DNA from: Nemertoderma westbladi
Taxonomy: Eukaryota; Xenacoelomorpha; Nemertodermatida; Nemertodermatidae
Direction: 5' to 3'
Assembly (NCBI GenBank): GCA_032718475.1
Contig: JAUCBJ010005796.1
Location: 1-52,423 of the forward strand
DNA: 52,423 nt
Shown: in pieces, positions 1 through 13,100 of the stretch
How the letters are laid out: every line of letters begins with the position of its first letter
Numbering within the stretch: the first letter of the stretch is position 1
The notes under the pieces: model-generated
Databases searched by the model: none
What the model was told of the DNA's origin: nothing
The model's input: only the letters and a program-made list of their open reading frames with translations
Position numbers and translations under genes: made by a program

Positions 1-107
1 CCCGTTCAAGTAGGACACTTCCCCCCCGGACAACCCCCCAGACACCCCCCCCCCCAGACACTTCCCCCCCCCCCCGGACACTTCCCCCCCGGACACTTCC
101 ACCCCGA
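1..107. repeat. C-rich minisatellite
   Basis: The window opens in a tandem array with a unit close to GGACACTTCCCCCCC, seen about six times with C runs of varying length and some units degraded to AGACACCC. The first unit is cut by the window edge, so total length is unknown. Homopolymer C runs make exact counts unreliable. Confidence 0.85.
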
Positions 108-1261
108 CTGTTCTTAACTTCGCAGATTCTTATTTTTCATTTTGTAAGGTAACCGGAGCGCTTGTATCCAGACAAGTTGTATCCAATTTTCCTTTCTTAG
201 CTCAGAAAGTGATCTTTTGCATCCTGATTTTACATTTTGTATCCAAGTTTTATTTATGGGTTTTATCAATGCAATTACATCGTATTGTTTGCTAATCTTT
301 AAACAATTAATGAGATGACCTATAAATTCCATCCCCCGAATGATATACTGTTTTTATTAACTATAGAATTATAATAATTAATTGTTTTAATTATAGGTAT
401 TATTATGTAATAGTCTTCTTCAAAATGTAGCAATCGACTATAATGTGAATCCCAGAATCGATTATTAAAATAAATATGTAAAACAACCCTATTGATGTTG
501 CCCTAGAAATAATATATTCTAGAATTATGTTATTCTAGTAAGCTTATTTTGTATGAAATGCTTCTGCTCTGCAGTTGTACATTACAGCAGCTACCGGTTA
601 TACAAATACGTATTGAACGTTAGTTTAATAATTATTTAAAGGAATTTCATTATTATTGCAGCTACACTATACATAATAAACAGTAGCTTACGTAATATCC
701 AGCTGAATTGAATATACTGTACGTACCGTACAGACATAAGCATCTATAGTAACCCGTTGAAGCAGTGATCATATCTACCGACCTACCAGAATGAATGTTC
801 AAGTTGCTTTTATCGTCTATCTGTTAATGGATCTTCTGATATGTAAGTTTTCATTATAAATCTACACAATACTGTATCTATACGACCATCTTTAAATACC
901 AGATTTCCTGCTTTCGTAGGAAATAGGAAATTAAATAGGAAATGGGCTATTCACACGAGACATGATCATGAACATTGTTGTTTGGGTTTTGAAACGTTAA
1001 AATTCGAGGAACTTTGGTCATCGAGAACAATTTATTTTGTGCCAATTTTCTAGAAATAGTATTAAAATATAATCTTACTACCATGTACTGTATACATTTA
1101 AACCAACCAACGTAGTAATCTGACAAACAAATAAAGTATAGGGCCTCTACGTCTAAACCAATCAATACAATACTGTATGTATACTGTACACACACTAATA
1201 ATAAATAATATCCAGCGACGTAATAATCAACCAGGAATAATTATCCAATAATCAATCAGGT
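108..1261. other. AT-rich intergenic spacer
   Basis: No coding sequence, RNA gene or element edge is recognisable here. Short open frames exist but have no domain-like composition and are broken by AT-rich runs. It separates the opening minisatellite from the truncated 5' edge of the first RTE-like element. Confidence 0.6.
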
Positions 1262-2266
1262 GACTCGCCCTCGCTTCAGCAGATTATAGTGGCAATGGTG
1301 GTATTGGTCTATTGTTGAATCCAACTGCACATGCAGCATTGGACAAAATAGACCAAATCTCTAACCGCATCATCCGTTGCCACTTCTCATGTTCTGGAAG
1401 ACTGGCTAAGAAGTTTCCTAAGGTGGTTCTGATTGTGTGCTACTCTCCAACTAGTGTTGCCCCTGTAGAGGAGGTGAAAAATGTCTACCACAATCTACAA
1501 GCAGCTACTGATGGAGTGGATCAGCATGCATTTTTAACATTCCTGGGAGAATTTAATGCAATTCTGCATCAATCACCTACATCGCCCTGGGTCTATAGCA
1601 ATAGTTTTAACCGAAATTCCGTCCATCTTCAGGATTTTATCTCTGGAAATGGATTGTTTTCGGCTGGAACCCAGTTCAAGAAGCGAACTGGAAAGCTATG
1701 GACTCATAGTGGACCCAGTGGTCACAAGTCCCAGATAGACCATATCCTGTTTCGTAGGAAATACAGGAGCCCTATACAAGACTGTAATGCATTTACACTA
1801 CGACCCTTCTCCATTGATCACCGCCTTATTGTGGCCAAGCAAGCAAGCAAACAATCGGCCGAAGCCGGAGGCGACCCGAAGGCTCCTCTTTCGATAGCTG
1901 CTACCCGAGGGTAGGGGTGGGCGCTACTCCTATCCCAAGATTCCTATTCCTATTCCTATTGTGGCCAAGGTAAGACTTAGTCTGCGTGCTAGCAGAGCAA
2001 CGAAATCTGCCTTGCCGCGGCATGACTGGTCCTCTCTGTTGCAACAGCCAAGTGTGAGATCCAGCTTCACACTACAGCTGAGCAACAGGTATGAGGTTCT
2101 TGCCTCTGAGGCGGCAGATCACTGTGAGCGCTATACTGCCTTCACAGAGATAGTTAAGTTAGCAGCTGCAGAAACAGTTCCTGTATACCCTCGAAACAGG
2201 AAACGGGCCCCCTGGACTGACAACAAAATTCAGAAGTGCCGAAATGACCTTTACAAGGCGCAGTAA
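1262..2266 (+). pseudogene. APE-type endonuclease domain of RTE-like ORF (copy 1)
   Basis: The endonuclease nicks target DNA to prime reverse transcription. The frame from 1,312 shows the family landmarks in order: an IVCYSPTS strand, the GxFNA catalytic loop and the xDH end motif. Two of these look damaged relative to copy 2: the loop reads GEFNA where copy 2 has GDFNA, and SSDH reads SIDH. The frame leaves the element at 1,840 because of a short insertion and resumes in another frame at about 1,961, running to a stop at 2,264-2,266. The N-terminus, including the QEH motif seen in copy 2, is absent. It cannot encode a working enzyme. Identification rests on motifs and on the second copy in the window. 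Confidence 0.85.
1840..1956. mobile_element. Short 117-bp insertion with 13-bp target duplication
   Basis: Copy 2 of the RTE-like element runs straight through this point, so the extra bases here are an insertion. TATTGTGGCCAAG occurs on both sides (1,827-1,839 and 1,957-1,969). The insert begins CAAGCAAGCAAAC, has a GC-rich body and ends in three CCTATT units, like the microsatellite tail of a 5'-truncated retroelement or a SINE. No tRNA-type A and B boxes were recognised. Confidence 0.8.
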
Positions 2267-4125
2267 GAGTCCCGACTCAAACAGACTACAGCGGCCAAGA
2301 ATGCAGTTAAGGCTGCATCTAGGTCCCTGAACAGGCAGTACTCTGTTAATCTACAGGAGCTAATAAACCAACAGGTTGATGCCATCAATGATGCTGACGA
2401 CAGCAGGCAATCATCCCAGGCATGGAAATCGATCAATCTGCTTACTGGGCGGAAAAGCCAACCAACCACCAAGGTTAATACTGAATCACCAGCCGATCGC
2501 CTCAATGGTTGGAAGGCCCACTTTGAAAAGCTCCTCAATAATGACAGGGTATTGCCTGATAACTTTATAGAAGTAAAAGTGTCTGAGTCTGTACACCCAG
2601 ATATTCCCATTGGTGATATCTCCTTTGCAGAAGTGAAGGCTGCTGCAAAGAGCATTAAGACTAATCGTGCCAGTGGAGTAGATGGTGTTCCACCTGAGGT
2701 CTTTTAAATACCTGAGTGTGTAAAGCTCATCTATCCCATCATAGTAGACATGTACCGAACAACAAGAGTCCCACAAGAAATGAAAACAAATAAGTTGGTG
2801 CCAGTTCCCAAGAAAGGCAACCTAACACTCTATGGTTCTTTTCGGGGAATCTCATTGATCTCGATTGCTGCAAAGCTATACAATAGAAATCTATTAAATC
2901 GCATCAGGGATCCCATTGAGAGACTGCTCCGTGGAAATCAGAATGGGTTCCGTAAAGGTCGTGGGACCATGGAGCCCATTTTGGCACTGAAGAGTTATCA
3001 AAAAAGAAAGACAGGCATCTGGCTGTTATCTTTGTTGACTTCTTCAAGGCCTTTGATTCATCTCTCGCTCACGTATGTTCAGAATACTTTCATTATATGG
3101 GATTCCTGATGAAATTATTGCAGCAATCAGAACAGTATACGATGGTTCGACAACATTTGTGTCTACTGTTGACGGTGAAACAGAACCATTTGAAGTGTTA
3201 TGGGGCGTCCTCCAGGGAGACACACTTGCACCATTCTTGTTCATAATTGTTGTTGACTATTTAGATCATCATAATGATGATGGAGTGATGATAACTCCAC
3301 CTACTGGCTCCAGAAGTCGAGGAAATCCTGCCAAGTACCTAACTGATCTAGACTTTGCTGATGACTTAGGAGTAATCTCAGAATCACTAGAGGGAGCCCA
3401 ACGGCTCCTCAGCTCATTATAACATGCTGCTTCTAGTGTTGGTCTTTTTATTAACTCCAGAAAGACCAAAATTTTGACAGTTAACTTTGAAAGTCCTCAG
3501 CAAGTCTCTGATCGGATGAGCATAAGCTCAAAAGATGGTATGCTTGAGCATGTGGATGACTTCTGTTACCTGGGATCATGGATCCGAAAGTCAGGTGAGG
3601 AACTTCGAATACGTAAGGGAAAGGCATGTGCAGCCTTGAATAGGCTTTCCAGGATTTGGAAGTCATCGAGAATTAATCGGAAACTTAAGGTCCGATTATT
3701 TAGAGCAGCAGTAGTTCCTGTACTCCTATATGGGAGTCCATGCTGTGCTCTAACTGCTGAGGACACCAAATGGCACATTCACAAGAATGCTACGCCGGGT
3801 TCATTGTGTCAAGTACAATGCACACATCTCCAACCAGACACTATATAACATTGGAGGTGTCTCATTGGTTCCCCCAAGCTTGACACTAGAACAAAATCGC
3901 CTCCGCTTTGCAGGACATTGCTTTCGCCGTGAGGACCAGCCAGTGCATAATCTTGTACTTTGGCAGCCTCATGGAGTGAATAAGCATGGTGGACAGCCCA
4001 TGACTTTCTTGAGACGCATCTTAAAGGACACTGGCCTTAAAGATGCGGATGATCTAGCAAATGTCATGGGTGATAGGGAGTTGTGGCGGTGCAATTTTGT
4101 TGACAAGCCGGCACAGCATTCTTAA
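2267..4125 (+). pseudogene. Reverse transcriptase domain of RTE-like ORF (copy 1)
   Basis: This is the polymerase half of the RTE-like protein, making cDNA at the nicked target. Recognisable blocks, spread over several frames, are VPVPKKGN then FRGISLISIAAKLY (fingers), NGFRKGRGT, GVLQGDTLAPFLFI, the catalytic LDFADDLG near 3,350, FCYLGSWIR, and a C-terminal RLRFAGHCFRRE followed by the LANVMGDRELW block. Frameshifts fall between about 3,075 and 3,109, near 3,420 and near 3,780, where about 8 bases present in copy 2 are missing. The protein is therefore dead. The C-terminal blocks are typical of RTE-group elements in marine invertebrates (family knowledge, not a search). Confidence 0.85.
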
Positions 4126-4151
4126 AAATGCAGCATGCTGATCCTAGTAGT

Positions 4152-7100
4152 AGAGGCACAGACTATGCCTCACTGAGACAGTGAGGCACAGACTATGCCT
4201 CACTGAGACACAGACTATGCCTCACTGAGACACAGACTAGCCTCACTGAGGCAGTGAGGCACAGACTATGCCTCACTGAGGCAGTGAGGCACAGACTATG
4301 CCTCACTGAGACACAGACTAGCCTCACTGAGGCAGTGAGGCACAGACTATGTATCACTGAGACACAGACTATGCCTCACTGCGCAGTGAGGCACAGACTA
4401 GCCTCACTGAGGCAGTGAGGCACAGACTATGCCTTACTGATACACAGACTATGCCTCACTGAGACACAGACTAGCCTCACTGAGGCAGTGAGGCACAGAC
4501 TATGCCTCACTGAGGCAGTGAGGCACAGACCATGCCTCACTGAGACATAGACTAGCCTCACTGCGCAGTGAGGCACAGACTAGCCTCACTGAGGCAGTGA
4601 GGCACAGACTAGCCTCACTGAGGCAGTGAGGCACAGACTAGCCTCACTGAGACACATAATGTGCTTCACTGCACAGTGAGGCACAGACTAGCCTCACTGA
4701 GGCAGTGAGGCACAGACTAGCCTCACTGAGGCAGTGAGGCACAGACTAGCCTCACTGAGGCAGTGAGGCAAAGACTAGCCTCACTGAGACACAGACTATG
4801 CCTCACTGCGCAGTGAGGCACAGACTAGCCTCACTGAGGCAGTGAGGCACAGACTATGCCTTACTGATACACAGACTATGCCTCACTGAGACACAGACTA
4901 GCCTCACTGAGGCAGTGAGGCACAGACTATGCCTCACTGAGGCAGTGAGGCACAGACCATGCCTCACTGAGACATAGACTAGCCTCACTGCGCAGTGAGG
5001 CACAGACTAGCCTCACTGATGCAGTGAGGCACAGACTAGCCTCACTGAGGCAGTGAGGCACAGACTAGCCTCACTGAGACACATAATGTGCTTCACTGCA
5101 CAGTGAGGCACAGACTAGCCTCACTGAGGCAGTGAGGCACAGACTATGCCTCACTGAGACACAGACTATTCCTCACTGCGGCGTGAGGCACAGACTAGCC
5201 TCACTGAGGCAGTGAGGCACAGACTATGCCTCACCAAGACAGTGAGGCACAGACTATGCCTCACTGAGACACAGACTATGCCTCACTGAGACACAGACTA
5301 GCCTCACTGAGGCAGTGAGGCACATACTATGCCTCACTGAGACACAGACTATGCCTCACTGAGGCAGTGAGGCACAGACTATGCCTCACTGCGCAGTGAG
5401 GCACAGACTAGCCTCACTGAGGCAGTGAGGCACAGACTATGCCTCACTGAGACAGTGAGGCACAGACTATGCCTCACTGGGACACAGACTATGCCTCACT
5501 GAGACACAGACTATGCCTCACTGAGACACAGACTATGCCTCACTGCACAGTGAGGCACAGACTAGCCTCACTGAGGCAGTGAGGCACAGACTAGCCTCAC
5601 TGAGACTCAGACTGTGCTTCACTGTGCAGTGAGGCACAGACTAGCCTCACTGAGGCAGTGAGGCACAGACTATGCCTCACTGAGACACAGACATGCCTCA
5701 CTGAGGCAGTGAGGCACAGACTAGCCTCACTGAGACACAGACTGCGCTTCACTGCGCAGTGAGGCACAGACTAGCCTCACTGAGGCAGTGAGGCAAAGAC
5801 TATGCCTCACTGAGACACATACTATGCCTCACTGCGCAGTGAGGCACAGACTAGCCTCACTGCGACACAGACTATGCCTCACTGCGCAGTGAGGCACACA
5901 CTAGCCTCACTGAGGCAGTGAGGCACAGACTATGCCTCACTGAGACACAGACTATGCCTCACTAAGACACAGACTAGCCTCACTGAGGCAGTGAGGCACA
6001 GACTATGCCTCACTGAGACACAGACTATGCCTCACTGCGCAGTGAGGCACAGACTATGCCTCACTGAGACACAGACTATGCCTCACTGCGCAGTGAGGCA
6101 CAGACTAGCCTCACTGAGGCAGTGAGGCACAGACTATGCCTCACCGAGATAGTGAGGCACAGACTATGCCTCACTGAGACACAGACTATGCCTCACTGCG
6201 ACACAGACTATCTTGACTGCGCAGTGAGGCACAGACTAACCTCACTGAGGCAGTGAGGCACAGACTAGCCTCACTGAGACACAGACAGTGCTTCACTGCG
6301 CAGTGAGGCACAGACTAGCCTCACTGAGGCAGTGAGGCACAGACTATGCCTCACTGAGACACAGACTATGCCTCACTGCGCAGTGAGGCACAGACTAGCC
6401 TCACTGAGGCAGTGAGGCACAGACTATGCCTCACTGAGACATAGACTAGCCTCACTGTGCAGTGAGGCACAGACTAGCCTCACTGAGGCAGTGAGGCACA
6501 GACTAGCCTCACTGAGACACATACTGTGCTTCACTGCGCAGTGAGGCACAGACTAGCCTCACTGAGGCAGTGAGGTACAGACTATGCCTCACTGAGACAC
6601 AGACTATTCCTCACTGCGCAGTGAGGCACAGACTAGCCTCACTGAGGCAGTGAGGCACAGACTATGCCTCATTGAGACAGTGAGGCACAGACTATGCCTC
6701 ACTGAGACACAGACTATGCCTCACTAAGACACAGACTAGCCTCACTGAGGCAGTGAGGCACAGACTATGCCTCACTGAGACACAGACTATGCCTCACTGC
6801 GCAGTGAGGCACAGACTATGCCTCACTGCGCAGTGAGGCCCAGACTAGCCTCACTGAGGCAGTGAGGCACAGACTATGCCTCACCGAGATAGTGAGGCAC
6901 AGACTATGCCTCACTGAGACACAGACTATGCCTCACTGAGACACAGACTAGCCTCACTGAGGCAGTAAGGCACAGACTATGCCTCACTGAGACACAGACT
7001 ATGCCTCACTGCGCAGTGAGGCACAGACTAGCCTCACTGAGGCAGTGAGGCAAAGACTAGCCTCACTGAGACACAGACTGCGCTTCACTGCGCAGTGAGG

Positions 7101-10100
7101 CACAGACTGGCCTCACTGAGGCAGTGAAGCAAAGACTATGCCTCACTGAGACACAGACTATGCCTCACTGCGCAGTGAGGCACAGACTAGCCTCACTGCG
7201 ACAGAGACTATGCCTCACTGCGCAGTGAGGCACACACTAGCCTTACTGAGGCAGTGAGGCACAGACTATGCCTCACTGAGACACAGACTATGCCTCACTA
7301 AGACACAGACTAGCCTCACTGAGGCAGTGAGGCACAGACTATGCCTCACTGAGACACAGACTATGCCTCACTGCGCAGTGAGGCACAGACTATGCCTCAC
7401 TGAGACACAGACTATGCCTCACTGCGCAGTGAGGCACAGACTAGCCTCACTGAGGCAGTGAGGCACAGACTATGCCTCACCGAGATAGTGAGGCACAGAC
7501 TATGCCTCACTGAGACACAGACTATGCCTCACTGAGAAACAGACTAGATTGACTGCGCAGTGAGGCACAGACTAACCTCACTGAGGCAGTGAGGCACAGA
7601 CTAGCCTCACTGAGACACAGGCAGTGCTTCACTGCGCAGTGAGGCACAGACTAGCCTCACTGAGGCAGTGAGGCACAGACTATGCCTCACTGAGACACAG
7701 ACTATGCCTCACTGCGCAGTGAGGCACAAACTAGCCTCACTGAGGCAGTGAGGCACAGACTATGCCTCACTGAGACAGTGAGGCACAGACTATGCCTCAC
7801 TGAGACGCAGACTATGCCTCACTGAGACACAGACCAACCTCACTGAGGCAGTGAGGCACAGACTATGCCTTACTGAGACACAGACTATACCTCACTGAGG
7901 CAGTGAGGCACAGACTATGCCTCACTGCGCAGTGAGGCACAGACTAGTCTCACTGAGGCAGTGAGGCACAGACTATGCCTCACTGAGACAGTGAGGCACA
8001 GACTATGCCTGACTGAGACACAGACTATTCCTCACTGAGACACAGACTAGCCTCACTGAGGTAGTGAGGCACAGACAATGCCTCACTGAGGCAGTGAGGC
8101 ACAGACTATGCCTCACTGAGACACAGACTAGCCTCACTGAGGCAGTGAGGCACAGACTATGCATCACTGAGACACAGACTATGCCTCACTGTGCAGTGAG
8201 GCACAGACTAGCCTCACTGAGGCAGTGAGGCACAGACTATGCCTCACTGATACACAGACTATGCCTCACTGAGACACAGACTAGCCTCACTGGGGCAGTG
8301 AGGCACAGACTATGCCTCACTGAGGCAGTGAGGCACAGCCTATGCCTCACTGAGACATAGACTAGCCTCACTGCGCAGTGAGGCACAGACTAGCCTCACT
8401 GAGGCAGTGAGGCACAGACTAGCCTCACTGAGGCAGTGAGGCACAGACTAGCCTCACTGAGACACATACTGTGCTTCACTGCGCAGTGAGGCACAGACTA
8501 GCCTCACTGATGCAGTGAGGCACAGACTATGCCTCACTGAGACAGTGAGGCACAGACTATGCCTCACTGAGACACCGACTATGCCTCACTGAGACACAGA
8601 CTACCCTGACTGAGGCAGTGAGGCACAGACTATGCCTCACTGATACACAGACTATGCCTCACTGCGCAGTGAGGCACAGACTAGCCTCACTGAGGCAGTG
8701 AGGCACAGACTATGCCTCACTGAGACAGTGAGGCACAGACTATGCCTCACTGAGACACAGACTATGCCTCACTGAGACACAGACTAGCCTCACTGAGGCA
8801 GTGAGGCACAGACTATGCCTCACTGAGACACAGACTATGCCTCACTGAGGCAGTGAGGCACAGACTATGCCTCACTGAGACACAGACTATGCCTCACTGC
8901 ACAGTGAGGCACAGACTAGCCTCACTGAGGCAGTGATGTACAGACTATGCCTCACTGAGACAGTGAGGCACAGACTATGCCTCACTGAGGCAGTGAGGCA
9001 CAGACTATGCATCACTGAGACACAGACTATGCCTCACTGTGCAGTGAGGCACAGACTAGCCTCACTGAGGCAGTGAGGCACAGACAATGCCTCACTGAGA
9101 CACAGACTATTCCTCACTGCGGCGTGAGGCACAGACTAGCCTCACTGAGGCAGTGAGGCACAGACTATGCCTCACCAAGACAGTGAGGCACAGACTATGC
9201 CTCACTGAGACACAGACTATGCCTCACTGAGACACAGACTAGCCTCACTGAGGCAGTGAGGCACATACTATGCCTCACTGAGACACAGACTATGCCTCAC
9301 TGAGGCAGTGAGGCACAGACTATGCCTCACTGCGCAGTGAGGCACAGACTAGCCTCACTGAGGCAGTGAGGCACAGACTATGCCTCACTGAGACAGTGAG
9401 GCACAGACTATGCCTCACTGGGACACAGACTATGCCTCACTGAGACACAGACTATGCCTCACTGAGACACAAACTATGCCTCACTGCACAGTGAGGCACA
9501 GACTAGCCTCACTGAGGCAGTGAGGCACAGACTAGCCTCACTGAGACTCAGACTGTGCTTCACTGTGCAGTGAGGCACAGACTAGCCTAACTGAGGCAGT
9601 GAGGCACAGACTATGCCTCACTGAGACACAGACATGCCTCACTGAGGCAGTGAGGCACAGACTAGCCTCACTGAGACACAGACTGCGCTTCACTGCGCAG
9701 TGAGGCACAGACTAGCCTCACTGAGGCAGTGAGGCAAAGACTATGCCTCACTGAGACACATACTATGCCTCACTGCGCAGTGAGGCACAGACTAGCCTCA
9801 CTGCGACACAGACTATGCCTCACTGCGCAGTGAGGCACACACTAGCCTCACTGAGGCAGTGAGGCACAGACTATGCCTCACTGAGACACAGACTATGCCT
9901 CACTAAGACACAGAGTAGCCTCACAGAGGCAGTGAGGCACAGACTATGCCTCACTGAGACACAGACTATGCCTCACTGCGCAGTGAGGCACAGACTATGC
10001 CTCACTGAGACACAGACTATGCCTCACTGAGACACAGACTATGCCTCACTGCGCAGTGAGGCACAGACTAGCCTCACTGAGGCAGTGAGGCACAGACTAT

Positions 10101-13100
10101 GCCTCACCGAGATAGTGAGGCACAGACTATGCCTCACTGAGACACAGACTATGCCTCACTGAGACACAGAATATCTTGACTGCGCAGTGAGGCACAGACT
10201 AACCTCACTGAGGCAGTGAGGCACAGACTAGCCTCACTGAGACACAGACAGTGCTTCACTGCGCAGTGAGGCACAGACTAGCCTCACTGAGGCAGTGAGG
10301 CACAGACTATGCCTCACTGAGACACAGACTATGCCTCACTGCGCAGTGAGGCACAGACTATGCCTCACTGATACACAGACTATGCCTCACTGAGACACAG
10401 ACTAGCCTCACTGGGGCAGTGAGGCACAGACTATGCCTCACTGAGGCAGTGAGGCACAGCCTATGCCTCACTGAGACATAGACTAGCCTCACTGCGCAGT
10501 GAGGCACAGACTAGCCTCACTGAGGCAGTGAGGCACAGACTAGCCTCACTGAGGCAGTGAGGCACAGACTAGCCTCACTGAGACACATACTGTGCTTCAC
10601 TGCGCAGTGAGGCACAGACTAGCCTCACTGATGCAGTGAGGCACAGACTATGCCTCACTGAGACAGTGAGGCACAGACTATGCCTCACTGAGACACCGAC
10701 TATGCCTCACTGAGACACAGACTACCCTGACTGAGGCAGTGAGGCACAGACTATGCCTCACTGATACACAGACTATGCCTCACTGCGCAGTGAGGCACAG
10801 ACTAGCCTCACTGAGGCAGTGAGGCACAGACTATGCCTCACTGAGACAGTGAGGCACAGACTATGCCTCACTGAGACACAGACTATGCCTCACTGAGACA
10901 CAGACTAGCCTCACTGAGGCAGTGAGGCACAGACTATGCCTCACTGAGACACAGACTATGCCTCACTGAGGCAGTGAGGCACAGACTATGCCTCACTGAG
11001 ACACAGACTATGCCTCACTGCACAGTGAGGCACAGACTAGCCTCACTGAGGCAGTGATGTACAGACTATGCCTCACTGAGACAGTGAGGCACAGACTATG
11101 CCTCACTGAGGCAGTGAGGCACAGACTATGCATCACTGAGACACAGACTATGCCTCACTGTGCAGTGAGGCACAGACTAGCCTCACTGAGGCAGTGAGGC
11201 ACAGACAATGCCTCACTGAGACACAGACTATTCCTCACTGCGGCGTGAGGCACAGACTAGCCTCACTGAGGCAGTGAGGCACAGACTATGCCTCACCAAG
11301 ACAGTGAGGCACAGACTATGCCTCACTGAGACACAGACTATGCCTCACTGAGACACAGACTAGCCTCACTGAGGCAGTGAGGCACATACTATGCCTCACT
11401 GAGACACAGACTATGCCTCACTGAGGCAGTGAGGCACAGACTATGCCTCACTGCGCAGTGAGGCACAGACTAGCCTCACTGAGGCAGTGAGGCACAGACT
11501 ATGCCTCACTGAGACAGTGAGGCACAGACTATGCCTCACTGGGACACAGACTATGCCTCACTGAGACACAGACTATGCCTCACTGAGACACAGACTATGC
11601 CTCACTGCACAGTGAGGCACAGACTAGCCTCACTGAGGCAGTGAGGCACAGACTAGCCTCACTGAGACTCAGACTGTGCTTCACTGTGCAGTGAGGCACA
11701 GACTAGCCTAACTGAGGCAGTGAGGCACAGACTATGCCTCACTGAGACACAGACATGCCTCACTGAGGCAGTGAGGCACAGACTAGCCTCACTGAGACAC
11801 AGACTGCGCTTCACTGCGCAGTGAGGCACAGACTAGCCTCACTGAGGCAGTGAGGCAAAGACTATGCCTCACTGAGACACATACTATGCCTCACTGCGCA
11901 GTGAGGCACAGACTAGCCTCACTGCGACACAGACTATGCCTCACTGCGCAGTGAGGCACACACTAGCCTCACTGAGGCAGTGAGGCACAGACTATGCCTC
12001 ACTGAGACACAGACTATGCCTCACTAAGACACAGACTAGCCTCACAGAGGCAGTGAGGCACAGACTATGCCTCACTGAGACACAGACTATGCCTCACTGC
12101 GCAGTGAGGCACAGACTATGCCTCACTGAGACACAGACTATGCCTCACTGAGACACAGACTATGCCTCACTGCGCAGTGAGGCACAGACTAGCCTCACTG
12201 AGGCAGTGAGGCACAGACTATGCCTCACCGAGATAGTGAGGCACAGACTATGCCTCACTGAGACACAGACTATGCCTCACTGAGACACAGAATATCTTGA
12301 CTGCGCAGTGAGGCACAGACTAACCTCACTGAGGCAGTGAGGCACAGACTAGCCTCACTGAGACACAGACAGTGCTTCACTGCGCAGTGAGGCACAGACT
12401 AGCCTCACTGAGGCAGTGAGGCACAGACTATGCCTCACTGAGACACAGACTATGCCTCACTGCGCAGTGAGGCACAGACTAGCCTCACTGAGGCAGTGAG
12501 GCACAGACTATGCCTCACTGAGACATAGACTAGCCTCACTGTGCAGTGAGGCACAGACTAGCCTCACTGAGACACATACTGTGCTTCACTGCGCAGTGAG
12601 GCACAGACTAGCCTCACTGAGGCAGTGAGGTACAGACTATGCCTCACTGAGACACAGACTATTCCTCACTGCGCAGTGAGGCACAGACTAGCCTCTCTGA
12701 GGCAGTGAGGCACAGACTATGCCTCATTGAGACAGTGAGGCACAGACTATGCCTCACTGAGACACAGACTATGCCTCACTAAGACACAGACTAGCCTCAC
12801 TGAGGCAGTGAGGCACAGACTATGCCTCACTGAGACACAGACTATGCCTCACTGCGCAGTGAGGCACAGACTATGCCTCACTGAGACACAGACTATGCCT
12901 CACTGCGCAGTGAGGCCCAGACTAGCCTCACTGAGGCAGTGAGGCACAGACTATGCCTCACCGAGATAGTGAGGCACAGACTATGCCTCACTGAGACACA
13001 GACTATGCCTCACTGAGACACAGACTAGCCTCACTGAGGCAGTAAGGCACAGACTATGCCTCACTGAGACACAGACTATGCCTCACTGCGCAGTGAGGCA

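Larger units (their letters stand above)
1262..4151 (+). mobile_element. RTE-like non-LTR retrotransposon, copy 1 (5' truncated)
   Basis: This stretch matches, almost base for base, the minus-strand copy at 41.0-45.7 kb, starting at GACTCGCCCTCGC and ending in a short TAG-repeat tail (GATCCTAGTAGTAG). It encodes APE-type endonuclease then reverse transcriptase, the order of RTE/CR1-group elements. The N-terminal leader present in copy 2 is missing, which is the usual 5' truncation of target-primed insertion. The reading frame is broken several times and a 117-bp sequence has been inserted at 1,840. The satellite starts directly after the tail. RTE-like is inferred from the FADD motif block and C-terminal RLRFAGHC region; the exact clade needs a tree. 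Confidence 0.88.

Noticed and set aside
1-107. Telomere-type repeat at the window start
   Set aside because: The unit is a C-rich 15-mer with variable C runs, not a known telomere motif, and the window edge is arbitrary.
3481-3778. Minus-strand frames within RTE-like copy 1
   Set aside because: They overlap the RT frame that is supported by motifs and by the second copy.
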